Shown here: piece by piece, positions 9,725 through 17,999 of the stretch | Numbering within the stretch: position 1 is the stretch's first letter | How the letters are laid out: each line of letters opens with the position of its first letter | Source of the DNA: Chitinophagaceae bacterium | GTDB taxonomy: Bacteria > Bacteroidota > Bacteroidia > Chitinophagales > Chitinophagaceae | Direction: 5' to 3' | Assembly: GCA_025933935.1 (NCBI GenBank) | Contig: JAICYZ010000005.1 | Location: 1 to 42,690, forward strand | Length of the DNA: 42,690 bases | Translations under genes and position numbers: made by a program | The notes under the pieces: generated by a model | Databases searched by the model: none | What the model was told of the DNA's origin: nothing | The model's input: only the letters and a program-made list of their open reading frames with translations

Positions 9725-10165
9725 CTATTTTTCATAATCAGGAAAAATATTTATCTCACTAAATATTCCATCTTCTTTCACGAAGCCAAAAGAATAGATT
9801 CCGTTCGTGATTATTAAATATTTTGCCGGTAAGGTGATATGGTATCGAAGGATTTGTTGTAATGTTTTTTCAGAAAGCGTTGCCGTCATTTTTTTACATT
9901 CAATTATCATCCACGGATTAGCGTCTCTGTTGTAAACAACGATGTCACAGCGTTTTTTTAATTCACCCAACCTTATTTCTTTCTCAACAGCAATCAATGA
10001 ACTAGGATAATTTTTTGAAATTAAAAGATAATCAAGAATATTTTGCCGCACCCATTCTTCGGGCGAAAGAATGATCCATTTTTTTCTGATGATATCAAAA
10101 ATTTCGTTTATGCTGCCCCGTTGTTCAATTTTTATCTGTTGTTTTGGAAATCCGATTTTGATCAT
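9725..10165 (-). CDS. Stand-alone HsdR N-terminal-like nuclease domain protein
   Basis: A 146-residue protein resembling the N-terminal nuclease domain of type I restriction subunit HsdR (Pfam HSDR_N_2 type). A PD-(D/E)xK core can be read: Glu61 in VEKEIRLG, Asp74 in RCDIVVYN, then Glu89-Cys-Lys91 in MIIECKK, followed by a Gln-containing helix (LQQILRYH) and the strand YLIITNG. There is no helicase part and no hsdM or hsdS gene nearby, so it is not a restriction system by itself. Such small single-domain proteins occur in Bacteroidota housekeeping regions and their role is not established. It sits between convergent rpsT and divergent AMP nucleosidase. Start ATG 10165 gives a sensible N-terminus (MIKIGFPKQQ). 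Confidence 0.8.
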   Translation of the reverse strand: MIKIGFPKQQIKIEQRGSINEIFDIIRKKWIILSPEEWVRQNILDYLLISKNYPSSLIAVEKEIRLGELKKRCDIVVYNRDANPWMIIECKKMTATLSEKTLQQILRYHITLPAKYLIITNGIYSFGFVKEDGIFSEINIFPDYEK

Positions 10166-10294
10166 TTGAGTTAAAAGTATTTATTAAAAAGCAAGCAAAT
10201 AAAGCTGCCGAAACTGCTTATACATTTTTATGATAATTTTTGCAGCGAAATGTAAAATCTAAAATCGTATTTTTATCCATACCAAATAAAAAAT

Positions 10295-11065
10295 ATGAAG
10301 ACAAAAAAAGAAATCGTGAATAACTGGCTGCCGAGATATACCGGTGAAAAATTATCAAATTTTGGGGAATATATTCTGCTTACCAATTTCAGCAATTATG
10401 TAGAAATGTTTGCCGAGATTCATGGTGTAAAGATAGTAGGAGTAGAGAAAGCAATGGAATGCGCTACAGCAGGAGATATTACGATTATCAATTTTGGAAT
10501 GGGAAGCCCGGGAGCTGCAACTGTAATGGATTTGCTGAGCGCGATAGAGCCAAAAGCCGTTTTATTTTTAGGCAAATGTGGTGGGTTGAAAAAAAGAAAT
10601 AAAATTGGAGATTTGATATTACCAATTGCCGCTATCAGGGGAGAGGGAACATCCAATGATTATTTCCCGCCTGAAGTGCCGGCTCTTCCTGCATTTGCGC
10701 TTCAAAAAGCGATTTCAACAACCATTCGTGATCATTCCGTTGACTATTGGACGGGAACCGTATACACAACCAATCGACGTGTATGGGAACATGACGAAGC
10801 GTTCAAAACTTACCTCCGAAAAATTCGCGCTTATGCTGTTGATATGGAAACTGCCACCATTTTTATTGTTGGTTTTTACAATAAAATTCCCACAGGTGCA
10901 TTGCTGCTGGTAAGTGATTCTCCAATGGTTCCGGAAGGAGTGAAAACCAGTGAAAGTGACGCAAGCGTAACAGCGAATTTTGTAGAAATGCATTTAACGA
11001 TTGGTATTGAATCGCTGAAGCAATTGATCAATAATGGGTTAACAGTAAGACATTTGAAGTTTTGA
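10295..11065 (+). CDS. AMP nucleosidase, short form (PNP/UDP phosphorylase fold)
   Basis: A 256-residue nucleosidase expected to split AMP into adenine and ribose 5-phosphate. The nucleoside phosphorylase fold is evident from FGMGSPGAATVMDLL, the strand VLFLGKCGGLK, IRGEGTSNDYFPPEVPA and the ribose-binding segment AVDMETATIF followed by LLLVSDSP. The wording of these motifs fits the Bacteroidota short AMP nucleosidase, which lacks the N-terminal regulatory domain of E. coli Amn. A purine nucleoside phosphorylase or other family member remains possible. It stands alone between a divergent nuclease-domain gene and an ABC ATPase beginning 96 nt downstream. Confidence 0.85.
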   Translation: MKTKKEIVNNWLPRYTGEKLSNFGEYILLTNFSNYVEMFAEIHGVKIVGVEKAMECATAGDITIINFGMGSPGAATVMDLLSAIEPKAVLFLGKCGGLKKRNKIGDLILPIAAIRGEGTSNDYFPPEVPALPAFALQKAISTTIRDHSVDYWTGTVYTTNRRVWEHDEAFKTYLRKIRAYAVDMETATIFIVGFYNKIPTGALLLVSDSPMVPEGVKTSESDASVTANFVEMHLTIGIESLKQLINNGLTVRHLKF

Positions 11066-11120
11066 TAATTTAGTATTCAAACTCTCTGAGAGCGGACTGC
11101 AATAAATAAACAAATAACCC

Positions 11121-11152
11121 TAATTCACATTAGCACATTAACGCATCAGCAC
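11121..11152. repeat. 8-nt-period array upstream of the ABC ATPase
   Basis: Four successive octamers: TAATTCAC, ATTAGCAC, ATTAACGC, ATCAGCAC. The array ends 9 nt before ATG 11162. Similar units (ACATCAG, ACATTAG) recur at 38513-38533. Confidence 0.6.
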
Positions 11153-11161
11153 CTTTACATT

Positions 11162-12901
11162 ATGCCATTTCCTCTTCTCCAAATAAAAAATTTCAGTGTT
11201 GATTTTGTTACAGATTCCGGAACAACATCTGCCATAAAAAATATTTCTTTTGAGATAAATCATGGAGAAACGGTTGCAATTGTAGGAGAATCCGGCTCTG
11301 GAAAAACCGTTACTTCCTTATCCGTTTTGCAATTATTGCCCTCACCACCGGCACAATATAAAAGTGGTGAAATTCTTTTTTCAGAAGATAAAATTTCAAC
11401 TGTGAATCTTTTGAAACTTTCTGATAATGAGATCAGAAAAATAAGGGGAAATAAAATATCGATGATTTTCCAGGAACCAATGACGTCGTTAAATCCTGTA
11501 AAAACGTGTGGCTCACAAGTGATAGAAGCAATGCGGATTCATGAAAACATTTCTTTGAAAGCGGCAGAAGAAAAAACGATCAAATTATTTGAGCAGGTTA
11601 AACTGCCAAATGCTTCGTCTATGCTTCACCGTTATCCTCATGAAATAAGTGGCGGACAAAAGCAAAGGGTAATGATTGCGATGGCTATCAGTTGTAATCC
11701 TTCTTTGTTGATTGCCGATGAACCGACAACAGCGCTGGATGTTACGGTACAAAAAACAATTCTTCAATTAATTAAAGAATTGCAAGTAAAACAACAAATG
11801 AGCGTCATTTATATAACACATGATTTGGGGCTGGTAGCAGAAATTGCCGATAAAGTAATTGTGATGTACAAAGGAGATGTGGTGGAAGCAGGATCGATTA
11901 AAGATATATTTTTAATTCCGCAACATCCATATACTAAGGCACTGCTCAGTTGCAGGCCTGACGCTTCTTCGAAAGGGAAACGCCTTCCTGTTATCAGCGA
12001 TTTTTTAGGCGAAGGTATCAGGAATGAGCCGTCAAAAAATCCACCTTCAACTTTGAACCTTCAACCTTCAACCTTCAGCCTTCAGCCTTCAACGTTGAAC
12101 AAAAACAGCTTTCCTCTTTTGAAAGTAGAAAATCTGAAAGTTTATTTTCCTGTAAAGAGGAATTTTTTTGGGAAAATTTTAAAAGAATTTAAAGCCGTTG
12201 ATGATGTAAGTTTTACTGTTGACAAAGGCGAAACGCTGGGCTTGGTTGGTGAAAGTGGATGTGGTAAAACCACGCTGGGCCGCACTTTGATAAGATTGAT
12301 AAATCCGACATCGGGCAATATTTTTTTTAACGGAAAAAACATTGCCGGCATTCCGGATGAAGAATTGAGAAGAATGCGAAAAGATATTCAAATCATTTTC
12401 CAGGATCCTTATGGTTCTTTAAATCCGCGTTTAACGATTGGGGAAGCCATAAATGAACCGATGAAAATTCATTCTATTTTACCGACGCAAAAACAGCGTA
12501 AAGAAAAAATAATTGATCTGTTGGAAAAGGTAGATTTAAAACCGGAATATTTCAATCGCTATCCACATGAGTTCAGCGGTGGTCAGCGACAGCGTATTTG
12601 TATTGCGCGCGCGCTTGGACTCAATCCTGATTTTATTATTTGTGATGAAAGCGTATCTGCGCTTGATGTAAGCGTGCAGGCACAGGTTTTAAATCTATTG
12701 AACGATTTGAAAGAAGAACTTGGATTTACCTGTATTTTTATTTCCCATGATCTGGGAGTGGTGCATTATATCAGCAACCGCATCATAGTGATGAATAAAG
12801 GGAAAATAGAAGAAAGCGGCACTTCAGATGAGATATATTTTAATCCTAAGAAGGAGTACACGCAAAGATTAATCGCTTCTATACCCAAGGTTGCGTTTTA
12901 A
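11162..12901 (+). CDS. Fused two-domain ABC ATPase of the dipeptide/oligopeptide type
   Basis: A 579-residue protein with two complete ABC ATPase domains, equivalent to DppD and DppF joined in one chain (layout of YejF or GsiA). Domain 1: Walker A GESGSGKT (42-49), signature SGGQKQR (163-169), Walker B LLIADE (Asp186, Glu187), then the oligopeptide C-terminal segment [14 protein letters not shown]. Domain 2: Walker A GESGCGKT (363-370), signature FSGGQRQR and Walker B FIICDE. It should power a peptide or nickel importer at the inner membrane, but no permease or binding-protein gene is adjacent. The interdomain linker (about residues 294-313) is encoded by a 56-nt heptamer array and reads [19 protein letters not shown]. 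Confidence 0.93.
   Translation: MPFPLLQIKNFSVDFVTDSGTTSAIKNISFEINHGETVAIVGESGSGKTVTSLSVLQLLPSPPAQYKSGEILFSEDKISTVNLLKLSDNEIRKIRGNKISMIFQEPMTSLNPVKTCGSQVIEAMRIHENISLKAAEEKTIKLFEQVKLPNASSMLHRYPHEISGGQKQRVMIAMAISCNPSLLIADEPTTALDVTVQKTILQLIKELQVKQQMSVIYITHDLGLVAEIADKVIVMYKGDVVEAGSIKDIFLIPQHPYTKALLSCRPDASSKGKRLPVISDFLGEGIRNEPSKNPPSTLNLQPSTFSLQPSTLNKNSFPLLKVENLKVYFPVKRNFFGKILKEFKAVDDVSFTVDKGETLGLVGESGCGKTTLGRTLIRLINPTSGNIFFNGKNIAGIPDEELRRMRKDIQIIFQDPYGSLNPRLTIGEAINEPMKIHSILPTQKQRKEKIIDLLEKVDLKPEYFNRYPHEFSGGQRQRICIARALGLNPDFIICDESVSALDVSVQAQVLNLLNDLKEELGFTCIFISHDLGVVHYISNRIIVMNKGKIEESGTSDEIYFNPKKEYTQRLIASIPKVAF
12043..12098. repeat. ACCTTCA heptamer array inside the ABC ATPase gene
   Basis: Eight in-phase 7-nt units: ACCTTCA, ACTTTGA, ACCTTCA three times, GCCTTCA twice, ACGTTGA. 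They encode a period-7 peptide in the linker between the ATPase domains. The same unit makes up arrays at 15369, 24667 and 37232. Confidence 0.85.
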
Positions 12902-13007
12902 TGTTGCACAAATTATCGTCACGCTTTCTCCCAAAAATTCTCTTTAATTCTTCCGGTGAAAACAAAAATTTGCATTATTTCTTGTTTTACTGATTTTCCC
13001 AAACGCT

Positions 13008-14576
13008 TTATTTAGCCGGAAACGGCAGAATCTGCCATCCGTTTCCTTTTCTTTCCAAATAGATAGAATCACTCAACGGGCTTTCATTGTTTGTTTTTGT
13101 AAGCGCCGTAGCAGCAATGATGATTTTATTTTGGTTTGCCGGAATATTGTCAAAAATAAAATGATAGAAATTGTTACCTGATAAAATGATCTCTTTTATA
13201 TTTTTTGGATCGTTAACATCGATATTATTCGCATCATTAAACTGGTAAATTATATAACGGTTTATCAGGTCATTTTCTTGATTTTCACGAAAATATAAAT
13301 CTACAGAATTAGTGAAGAAAGTTGTTTTAGAACTATCGTAGGATAAGATTGGTTGTTCCGGCTTTGATGAATCTATCCACGGCATCGGTGGTGGTATCGC
13401 AGGATATTTATAATAATTATTTCTCAGTGTATCGCTCCATCCGTTCGGATTGCTGGCAAACGTGGCGCTGCTGAAAAATACACTTCCTTCTATCTGCGGA
13501 TATTTTCTGAGAAATTGTATCTGATCCGGAAGTTCCAGTTTGTTTTTCCACGCATAAGATTTTGCTTCTAAAGCACGGTAAATTCCTTGTCCAATATACA
13601 ATTGCCTCCCATAAGTGTGCCTTGCCCACCAATCGGTAAGGACTTTGAAGCCAACAACTTTCTGGCTTACTTCCCAATATAATTGCGGCACTACATAATC
13701 AATCCATTTCATTTTCAGCCATAATAAAATATCGGCATACAGATCATCATAGTTCGTTACGCCAGCTTTTGTATTGCTTCCTTCCGGATCTTTATCAATA
13801 TTTCTCCATACACCAAAAGGGCTGATCCCAAATTGGCAATACGGATTTTCTTCTTTAATGGCCTTACTCAAATGAACAATGATGGAATCTACATTACTTC
13901 TACGCCAGTCATCCAACGTCAAGCCATTTCCATATTTTCTATAAGACGATGCGTCATTAAAGTCTTTACCGGCTATTTTGTAGGGATAAAAATAATCGTC
14001 AAAATGGATCGCATCAACGTCGTATCGTTTTACCACATCACGTACTACATTGACTACAAAATTTTGCGCGTCTTTATTTCCGGGATCAAAATATTTTGTA
14101 CTACCATAAGTGATAAACCATTCCGGATGCAGTTTCGTGATATGATTCGGAGAGATAGAAGACTTACCAACACGAAATTCTGCGCGATATGGATTCATCC
14201 AGGCATGAAATTCCATTCCACGTTTGTGCGTCTCTCTGATCATGAATTCTAATGGATCGTAATAAGGAGATGGCGGTTGTCCTTGTTTGCCAGTGAGATA
14301 TTCGCTCCATGGTTCATATTGCGATGGATAAAACGCGTCTGATGCGGGCCTGATTTGCACTATAAGCGCATTCATGCCATTTCTTTTATGCATTTCCAAT
14401 AACTTGATAAACTGATCTTTTTGCTGTTGTGTGCTTAAATTTCTTGAAGAAGGAAAATCAATATTTTCTACTGTCGCTATCCAAACACCACGAAATTCAT
14501 ACTTAGGTTGCGAAGATATTTTTTGAAGAAAAACAAAAGACAAAAGGAATAGAAAGAAGCAGTTTTTTTTTATCAT
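13008..14576 (-). CDS. GHL10/DUF187-type glycosyl hydrolase, exported
   Basis: A 522-residue protein with a signal peptide (MIKKNCFFLFLLSFVFLQKISSQ) and a hydrolase-like TIM barrel of the GHL10 family (Pfam PF02638, like YngK). Family segments: EFRGVWIATVENIDFPS at the start of the barrel, NALIVQIRPASDAFYPS, EFHAWMNPYR, DAIHFDDYFYPY (likely active-site acids) and WIDYVVPQLYWE. Relatives act on glycans of bacterial cell walls or exopolysaccharides; the exact substrate is not visible. The C-terminal ~120 residues look like a fibronectin III/Ig-like beta domain. It converges on the ABC ATPase with about 106 nt between. A 62-codon frame ending TGATG over its start is probably noncoding. Confidence 0.88.
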   Translation of the reverse strand: MIKKNCFFLFLLSFVFLQKISSQPKYEFRGVWIATVENIDFPSSRNLSTQQQKDQFIKLLEMHKRNGMNALIVQIRPASDAFYPSQYEPWSEYLTGKQGQPPSPYYDPLEFMIRETHKRGMEFHAWMNPYRAEFRVGKSSISPNHITKLHPEWFITYGSTKYFDPGNKDAQNFVVNVVRDVVKRYDVDAIHFDDYFYPYKIAGKDFNDASSYRKYGNGLTLDDWRRSNVDSIIVHLSKAIKEENPYCQFGISPFGVWRNIDKDPEGSNTKAGVTNYDDLYADILLWLKMKWIDYVVPQLYWEVSQKVVGFKVLTDWWARHTYGRQLYIGQGIYRALEAKSYAWKNKLELPDQIQFLRKYPQIEGSVFFSSATFASNPNGWSDTLRNNYYKYPAIPPPMPWIDSSKPEQPILSYDSSKTTFFTNSVDLYFRENQENDLINRYIIYQFNDANNIDVNDPKNIKEIILSGNNFYHFIFDNIPANQNKIIIAATALTKTNNESPLSDSIYLERKGNGWQILPFPAK

Positions 14577-14760
14577 CAGGCTTTAAATTTTGTAAGGTGG
14601 CAATTTACAAACATCGGTTTAATATTTCCCGATTTGAAAAATGAATGTAAATAATAGTTCTTTCTTAACAGCCCGCAAAAAATGCTCAGAGACATTGGAG
14701 CACATGCCACTAAAAGAGAAAAGCTAAAAAGTATCGCATGGAAACATAATATAAAAATTC

Positions 14761-14973
14761 TCAAATAGCCACCAGTTCAGCTTTCAAGACGATTGGTTGA
14801 GGAACTGGTTTTCCTTCATCCTTTAAATCCTGAAGATACAATGCAATCGCATCTTTTACATTTTCTTTTGCTTCATCAACGCTATCTCCACTGGAATAAC
14901 ATCCGTCAAGGTCAGGAACTTTTGCCCACACCGTTCCGTCTGCTGCTTTCTCGAAAATTACTAAATATTGCAT
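14761..14973 (-). CDS. hicB: HicB family antitoxin
   Basis: A 70-residue HicB-type antitoxin: a ferredoxin-like/RNase H-like fragment with YLVIFEKAADG...AKVPDLDGCYSSGDSVDEAKENVKDAIALYLQDLKDEG, which is the classic HicB core (P-D-L-D-G-C, then the DSVDEA helix). No C-terminal DNA-binding domain is present; many short HicBs lack one. It is preceded on the same strand, 17 nt upstream, by a hicA frame with an internal stop, so the antitoxin looks intact while its toxin does not. In a working pair HicB blocks the mRNA interferase HicA. Confidence 0.88.
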   Translation of the reverse strand: MQYLVIFEKAADGTVWAKVPDLDGCYSSGDSVDEAKENVKDAIALYLQDLKDEGKPVPQPIVLKAELVAI

Positions 14974-14990
14974 GTTCTAAAATTAATTTA

Positions 14991-15182
14991 TTATTTCCAT
15001 CGAGCCTTCTTTCTAATATCATTTAACACGCCAATAGAAGGCTCTCTATTATTTCCATGGTCAGGTAGGACTATTCTTATATCAGGTTTTTGCGGATTTT
15101 TAAAAATCTTATGACTACCGCTTTGGCGTGCTATATACTACCCTTCATCTTGAAGTTGCTTGATAATATCTCCTACTTTCAT
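14991..15182 (-). pseudogene. hicA: hicA toxin gene with in-frame TAG at codon 15
   Basis: Reading the minus strand from ATG 15182 gives MKVGDIIKQLQDEG, then TAG (15140-15138), then YIARQSGSHKIFKNP...DIRIVLPDHGNN...GVLNDIRKKARWK and TAA at 14993-14991. Apart from the stop the frame is a full-length, 63-codon HicA mRNA interferase, including the catalytic His in GSHK. The TAG falls where the family normally has Trp (DGW-Y), so a single TGG to TAG change explains it. No start codon follows closely, so a useful restart is unlikely. The remaining frame is undamaged, which suggests a recent mutation, a sequencing error, or readthrough. hicB follows after 17 nt. Confidence 0.88.
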
Positions 15183-15368
15183 TACCTATGATGTAAAATT
15201 AAAAGGAGAATTATAACAGGAAAGAATTTCAAAGCCATTTTCGTTTGTCATTTCAATTTATCGGTTTATCACATGATTTAAAAATAAAAATGCAAATTAT
15301 TTCTGCTTTTACTGTAAGATTAATTTTTACTTCGCTCACTTGAAAATTAAATATTATCATTTTTTTCA

Positions 15369-15410
15369 ACCTTCAACCTTCAACCTGGAACCTCAAACCC
15401 CGAACCCTCA
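15369..15410. repeat. ACCTTCA heptamer array ending on the cysS stop codon
   Basis: Six in-phase units: ACCTTCA twice, ACCTGGA, ACCTCAA, ACCCCGA, ACCCTCA. The last three bases (15408-15410) are the cysS stop codon read on the minus strand. Confidence 0.8.
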
Positions 15411-16895
15411 CATCCTGCTCCAGCTCATATTTCCCTCCTTTTCATCTTTCATTTCAATGCCCAAATCAGCAAGTTGTTTTCTTATTTTATCAGAAGTGAA
15501 AAAATCCTTTTTTGATTTCGCTTCTTTGCGGATCTGTATGAGCAAATCCATAATTCCATTGAGTTGAAGGGAATTTTCATTCGGATCTTTTAATCCCAAA
15601 ATATCGTGGAGGTAAACTGTAAATTTTACTTTTAGTTTTTCCAATGTAGCAGCAGATATCGCATCTGTTTTTATCAATCCATCTTTCATTGAATTGATCA
15701 CCGGAACAATTTCAAACATATTCGCCAATACTTTTGCCGTATTGAAATCATCGTTTATAAATTCTTCAAATTCATCTACCAGCTTATTTATTTTTTCTTC
15801 AAGTTCTGTATCAGTCGCTTCCTGCATTTCAACAACAGGAAGCTTTTTCAGAATTTCAAAAGCTTCAAATAATCTTTTCAAACCTTTTTCTGCAGCTACC
15901 AGCGCTTCACTGCTGAAATCCAACGTGCTGCGATAATGTGTTTGTAAAATAAAAAAACGGATTACCATTGGCGAAAATGGCTGTGTAAGCAATGGATGAT
16001 CACCACTAAACATTTGAGTCAGTGTAATCTGGTTGTTATAACTTTTGCCCATTTTTTTCCCGTTCACTGTAATCATATTGTTGTGCATCCAGTACTTTGC
16101 CGGAGGCGTATGATTGCAAATAGTACTTTGCGCAATCTCACTTTCATGATGCGGAAACATCAGGTCCATTCCGCCGCCATGTATATCAAAACGAGGCCCT
16201 AAATATTTCGTTGCCATAGCAGAACATTCAATATGCCATCCCGGAAAACCTTCTCCCCAAGGGCTGTTCCATCGCATGATGTGTTTTGGTGGTGCTGACT
16301 TCCATAAGGCGAAATCAGCTTTATTTCTTTTTTCTTCCTGTCCTTCCAGCTCGCGTGTTGTTTCTAAAAGATCATCGACCACACGACCGCTGAGTTTTCC
16401 ATAATCATAATTTTCAGCGTATTTTTTTACGTCAAAATAAACAGAACCGTTTACGACGTAAGCATAACCCGCATCAATTAGTTTTTCGATCATCCCAATC
16501 TGTTCTACAATATGTCCGGTTGCTGTTGGTTCTATATTTGGGTCAAGGGTATTAAATTGCCTGAACGCCCAATGAAAAAGGTTGGTATATTTATGAACCA
16601 GTTCCATGGGCTCTACTTTTTCCAATTGTGCTTTTTTGGAAATTTTGTCTTCTGCTTCACGGCCTTCTTCTTCAAAATGGCCGGCATCAGTGATATTGCG
16701 TACATAACGCACTTTATATCCCAGGTACAATAAATATCTGTACACCACATCGAAAGTGATGTAAGGACGTGCATGCCCAAGATGACTTTCTCCGCTTACC
16801 GTGGGCCCGCACACATACATGCCCACATGAGGAGGATTTATAGGTATAAATTCTTCTTTTTCTTTTGTGAATGAATTATAAACTTTTAACGGCAT
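15408..16895 (-). CDS. cysS: Cysteine--tRNA ligase
   Basis: A 495-residue class I aminoacyl-tRNA synthetase that charges tRNA-Cys. HIGH motif as HLGH (residues 38-41), KMSKS motif as KMGKS (281-285). Zinc ligands for cysteine selection are in place: Cys29 in MYVCGPTV, Cys224 in WHIECSAM and His/Glu in PHHESE (249-253). The C-terminal anticodon-binding region (KKDFFTSDKIRKQLADLGIEMKDEKEG) is typical. Length is within the family range, slightly above E. coli (461). The stop codon coincides with the end of a heptamer array, so the last few residues may have been set by that repeat. The gene is monocistronic as far as the window shows. Confidence 0.97.
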   Translation of the reverse strand: MPLKVYNSFTKEKEEFIPINPPHVGMYVCGPTVSGESHLGHARPYITFDVVYRYLLYLGYKVRYVRNITDAGHFEEEGREAEDKISKKAQLEKVEPMELVHKYTNLFHWAFRQFNTLDPNIEPTATGHIVEQIGMIEKLIDAGYAYVVNGSVYFDVKKYAENYDYGKLSGRVVDDLLETTRELEGQEEKRNKADFALWKSAPPKHIMRWNSPWGEGFPGWHIECSAMATKYLGPRFDIHGGGMDLMFPHHESEIAQSTICNHTPPAKYWMHNNMITVNGKKMGKSYNNQITLTQMFSGDHPLLTQPFSPMVIRFFILQTHYRSTLDFSSEALVAAEKGLKRLFEAFEILKKLPVVEMQEATDTELEEKINKLVDEFEEFINDDFNTAKVLANMFEIVPVINSMKDGLIKTDAISAATLEKLKVKFTVYLHDILGLKDPNENSLQLNGIMDLLIQIRKEAKSKKDFFTSDKIRKQLADLGIEMKDEKEGNMSWSRM

Positions 16896-17060
16896 ATATT
16901 GTTACATCTGTTTTTTATAAGACCAAATCAGGCGGTAAAGATATTCCACAGCCGACGATTTTCAAATTTACACTTATCCGGTGTTTGAAGTACCAACGCA
17001 GAATTCTGGTGTTTTTCATGATTTCGTAAAACTATAATGAAACAAAAACTTTTTTTATAA

Positions 17061-17088
17061 ATAATTTTTAATTTTAATTAAAAATTAT
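17061..17088. promoter_or_regulatory. 28-bp A/T palindrome directly before a start codon
   Basis: Arms ATAATTTTTAATT (17061-17073) and AATTAAAAATTAT (17076-17088) are perfect reverse complements around a TT centre. The palindrome ends one base before ATG 17090, so it could be an operator or an RNA hairpin that hides the start. Because it is pure A/T in an A/T-rich spacer, chance is also plausible. Confidence 0.4.
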
Positions 17089-17089
17089 C

Positions 17090-17449
17090 ATGACCACTCA
17101 ACAAATTGCTGATCGCCTAGCAGAACTTTGCAAAAAAGGTGATTTTGAAAAAGCACAACAGGAATTATTTGCCGACGATGCAGTGAGTATCGAACCTCAG
17201 CCTTCACCGGGTTTTGAAAAAGAAACGAAAGGGTTAGAGGCAATTTTAGAAAAAGGAAGACAATTCAATTCCATGATGCAGGAAGCACATTCTATAAATA
17301 TTTCTGATCCAATCGTAGCAGGAAATGCAATTGCGATTGCGTTGCACATGGACGTAACAATGAAAGGTCGCGGACGTTCCACGATGTCTGAAATTTGTGT
17401 GTATGAAGTGAAAGATGGGAAAATTATTTCTGAACATTTTTTTTGGTAG
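17090..17449 (+). CDS. SnoaL-like / NTF2-fold small protein
   Basis: A 119-residue protein with the cone-shaped alpha+beta pattern of the NTF2/SnoaL superfamily: N-terminal helix (QQIADRLAELCKKGDFEKAQQELF), FADDAVSIEP, GLEAILEKGRQF helix, then strands ending YEVKDGKIISEHFFW. This C-terminal pattern (K-D-G-K-I-x-x-E-x-F) is common in SnoaL-like proteins, some of which are isomerases or cyclases and many of which have no known substrate. Its 3' end overlaps the convergent kinase-like gene by 26 nt. A 28-bp palindrome sits immediately upstream of the start. Confidence 0.78.
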   Translation: MTTQQIADRLAELCKKGDFEKAQQELFADDAVSIEPQPSPGFEKETKGLEAILEKGRQFNSMMQEAHSINISDPIVAGNAIAIALHMDVTMKGRGRSTMSEICVYEVKDGKIISEHFFW

Positions 17450-17999
17450 ATGAGTCTTCAATAAACTTTACCGCTTTTTCAAATCTTTGTTCATAATTCC
17501 CTGAAATAATGCACCATGGTGTAGATTGATTCACCATTGTGTCTTTGTAAAAATGAAAAAGATTTTTACGTATTTTTTCATCAGGGTATTCCCTTAAATC
17601 ATCTTCAACCCACGGCAAATCTGTATCACACAGCAAATACAAGTCATATTTTCTTTCGGCAATTCTATTCAGAATCCAATTTGTGCAATCGTTAAAAACA
17701 AATTCTGACCACACTTTCATTACATACATATCGGTATCAATGAATAATGAATGCTGAATAGTGAATGATGAATTTTCAAGCGCCAAAAGTTGATTAGTAA
17801 TTCTATCTTCCAGTTCTATTTGCCCTTTGGCAATTATAAGGAGATCATCAAACGTGTAATCAGCGCCGTTTTTTTCTAAATATTCCCTTGCATATTCCGG
17901 TACCCACAAGGTGTGGTAGCGTGCCGCCAGCTTTGCACACAATGTACTTTTTCCGGTAGATTCAGGACCGATGACTACTATTTTTTTTATTGCTTCCAT
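17424..17999 (-). CDS. NadR-like ATPase, probable nicotinamide riboside kinase
   Basis: A 191-residue P-loop kinase of the AAA_28/NadR C-terminal type. Walker A GPESTGKS is at 11-18, followed by WVPEYAREYLEKNG, the helix FDDLLIIAKGQIELED and YLLCDTDLPWVEDDLREYP, all characteristic of the ribosylnicotinamide kinase domain of NadR. Its start overlaps the end of pnuC by 13 nt, so the two are very likely co-translated; the pair would import nicotinamide riboside and phosphorylate it to NMN. There is no NMN adenylyltransferase domain, unlike full NadR. Residues about 75-87 (NSSFTIQHSLFID) are encoded by a heptamer array and lie between a helix and the next strand. The 3' end overlaps the convergent SnoaL-like gene. 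Confidence 0.87.
   Translation of the reverse strand: MEAIKKIVVIGPESTGKSTLCAKLAARYHTLWVPEYAREYLEKNGADYTFDDLLIIAKGQIELEDRITNQLLALENSSFTIQHSLFIDTDMYVMKVWSEFVFNDCTNWILNRIAERKYDLYLLCDTDLPWVEDDLREYPDEKIRKNLFHFYKDTMVNQSTPWCIISGNYEQRFEKAVKFIEDSSTKKNVQK
17741..17775. repeat. TGAATnn heptamer array inside the kinase gene
   Basis: Five in-phase units on the plus strand: TGAATAA, TGAATGC, TGAATAG, TGAATGA, TGAATTT. On the coding strand they read ATTCA-type heptamers and encode part of the loop before strand LFIDTD. Confidence 0.75.

Noticed and set aside
9725-10165. A complete type I restriction system
   Set aside because: Only an N-terminal nuclease-like domain is present; hsdM, hsdS and the helicase part are absent.
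14576-14764. 62-codon minus-strand frame ending TGATG over the start of the GHL10 gene, with a lipobox-like LLVAC
   Set aside because: Composition is Phe/Cys-rich as expected from random A+T-rich DNA, there is no family resemblance, and it looks like chance read-through of the spacer.
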